Both the position numbers and the translations under genes were made by a program. From an uncultured Desulfurellaceae bacterium (GTDB lineage: Bacteria > Campylobacterota_A > Desulfurellia > Desulfurellales > Hippeaceae), in contig CAJXLZ010000077.1 in NCBI GenBank assembly GCA_913056505.1, forward strand, positions 1-5,388: a DNA stretch of 5,388 nt. Direction: 5' to 3'. The notes under the pieces were generated by a model, which worked only from the letters and a program-made list of their open reading frames with translations, was not told the DNA's origin and did not search any database. Shown piece by piece: positions 5,321-5,388 of this stretch. How positions within the stretch are numbered: the stretch's first letter is position 1; every line of letters begins with the position of its first letter.

Positions 5321-5388
5321 AAGGGTTTAGCATATAACTCTTTCTTCCTCCCGCATTAGATAAAAAGGCGTTAAGAAAATAGTTACAA
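5321..5388. other. Non-coding end of window, nothing identified
   Basis: This 68-base stretch to the right edge shows no convincing open frame, promoter or RNA. A purine-rich GGGAGGAAGAAAG read on the minus strand (5352-5340) resembles a ribosome binding site, but it leads only into a 34-codon frame through the palindromic element. Confidence 0.5.

Noticed and set aside
5229..5333. A 34-codon minus-strand frame from an ATG at 5333, with a GGGAGG motif upstream, reading through the palindromic element.
   Set aside because: The frame is almost entirely the palindromic repeat and is short enough to be chance. The GGGAGG lies about 13 nt from the ATG, too far for a convincing site.

Overview
The window is AT-rich bacterial chromosome centred on a ribosomal-protein operon. 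It reads as a low-GC Gram-negative bacterium of deltaproteobacterial, Nitrospirota or Deferribacterota type. The reasons are a six-domain, proteobacterial-style ribosomal protein S1, a short single-domain SppA next to rpsA, a stand-alone PHP protein of the MIDLHTHT..FSDG type next to that cluster, and a membrane-anchored SPOR-like protein. No 16S or other phylogenetic marker is present, so this placement is an inference from gene content and composition.

Layout. On the minus strand (1-1734) a GTG-started PHP-domain metal-dependent hydrolase is followed, with a 44-nt overlap, by a second gene. That second gene stays open to the left window edge: 359 complete codons with no stop. It is a Lys/Asn/Asp-rich, very AT-rich protein that I do not recognise. 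A divergent intergenic region (1735-1837) carries a consensus sigma-70 promoter facing right and an inverted repeat (TTGTCAA-N10-TTGACAA) whose two arms form back-to-back -35 elements. Rightward from there lie rpsA (30S protein S1), sppA (membrane-bound serine/lysine signal peptide peptidase), a single-pass membrane protein with SPOR-like repeats, and tRNA-Pro(GGG), with gaps of 4, 3 and 2 nt. These look like one transcription unit.

Right end. After the tRNA come a weak AT hairpin and a 74-bp palindromic element (5247-5320). Its right arm contains ATTCCC-N8-GGGAAT, the pattern of the Neisseria dRS3 repeat, so it is probably a dispersed intergenic repeat. The last 68 bases hold nothing I can call.

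Working together. S1 delivers mRNAs, especially those with weak Shine-Dalgarno sequences, to the ribosome. SppA degrades leftover signal peptides in the membrane. The SPOR-like protein probably acts in the cell envelope. Only rpsA has a strong Shine-Dalgarno sequence; the next two genes have none visible and probably depend on translational coupling or on S1 itself. I found no clear new defence or mobile system. The least explained item is the open unknown gene at the left edge.
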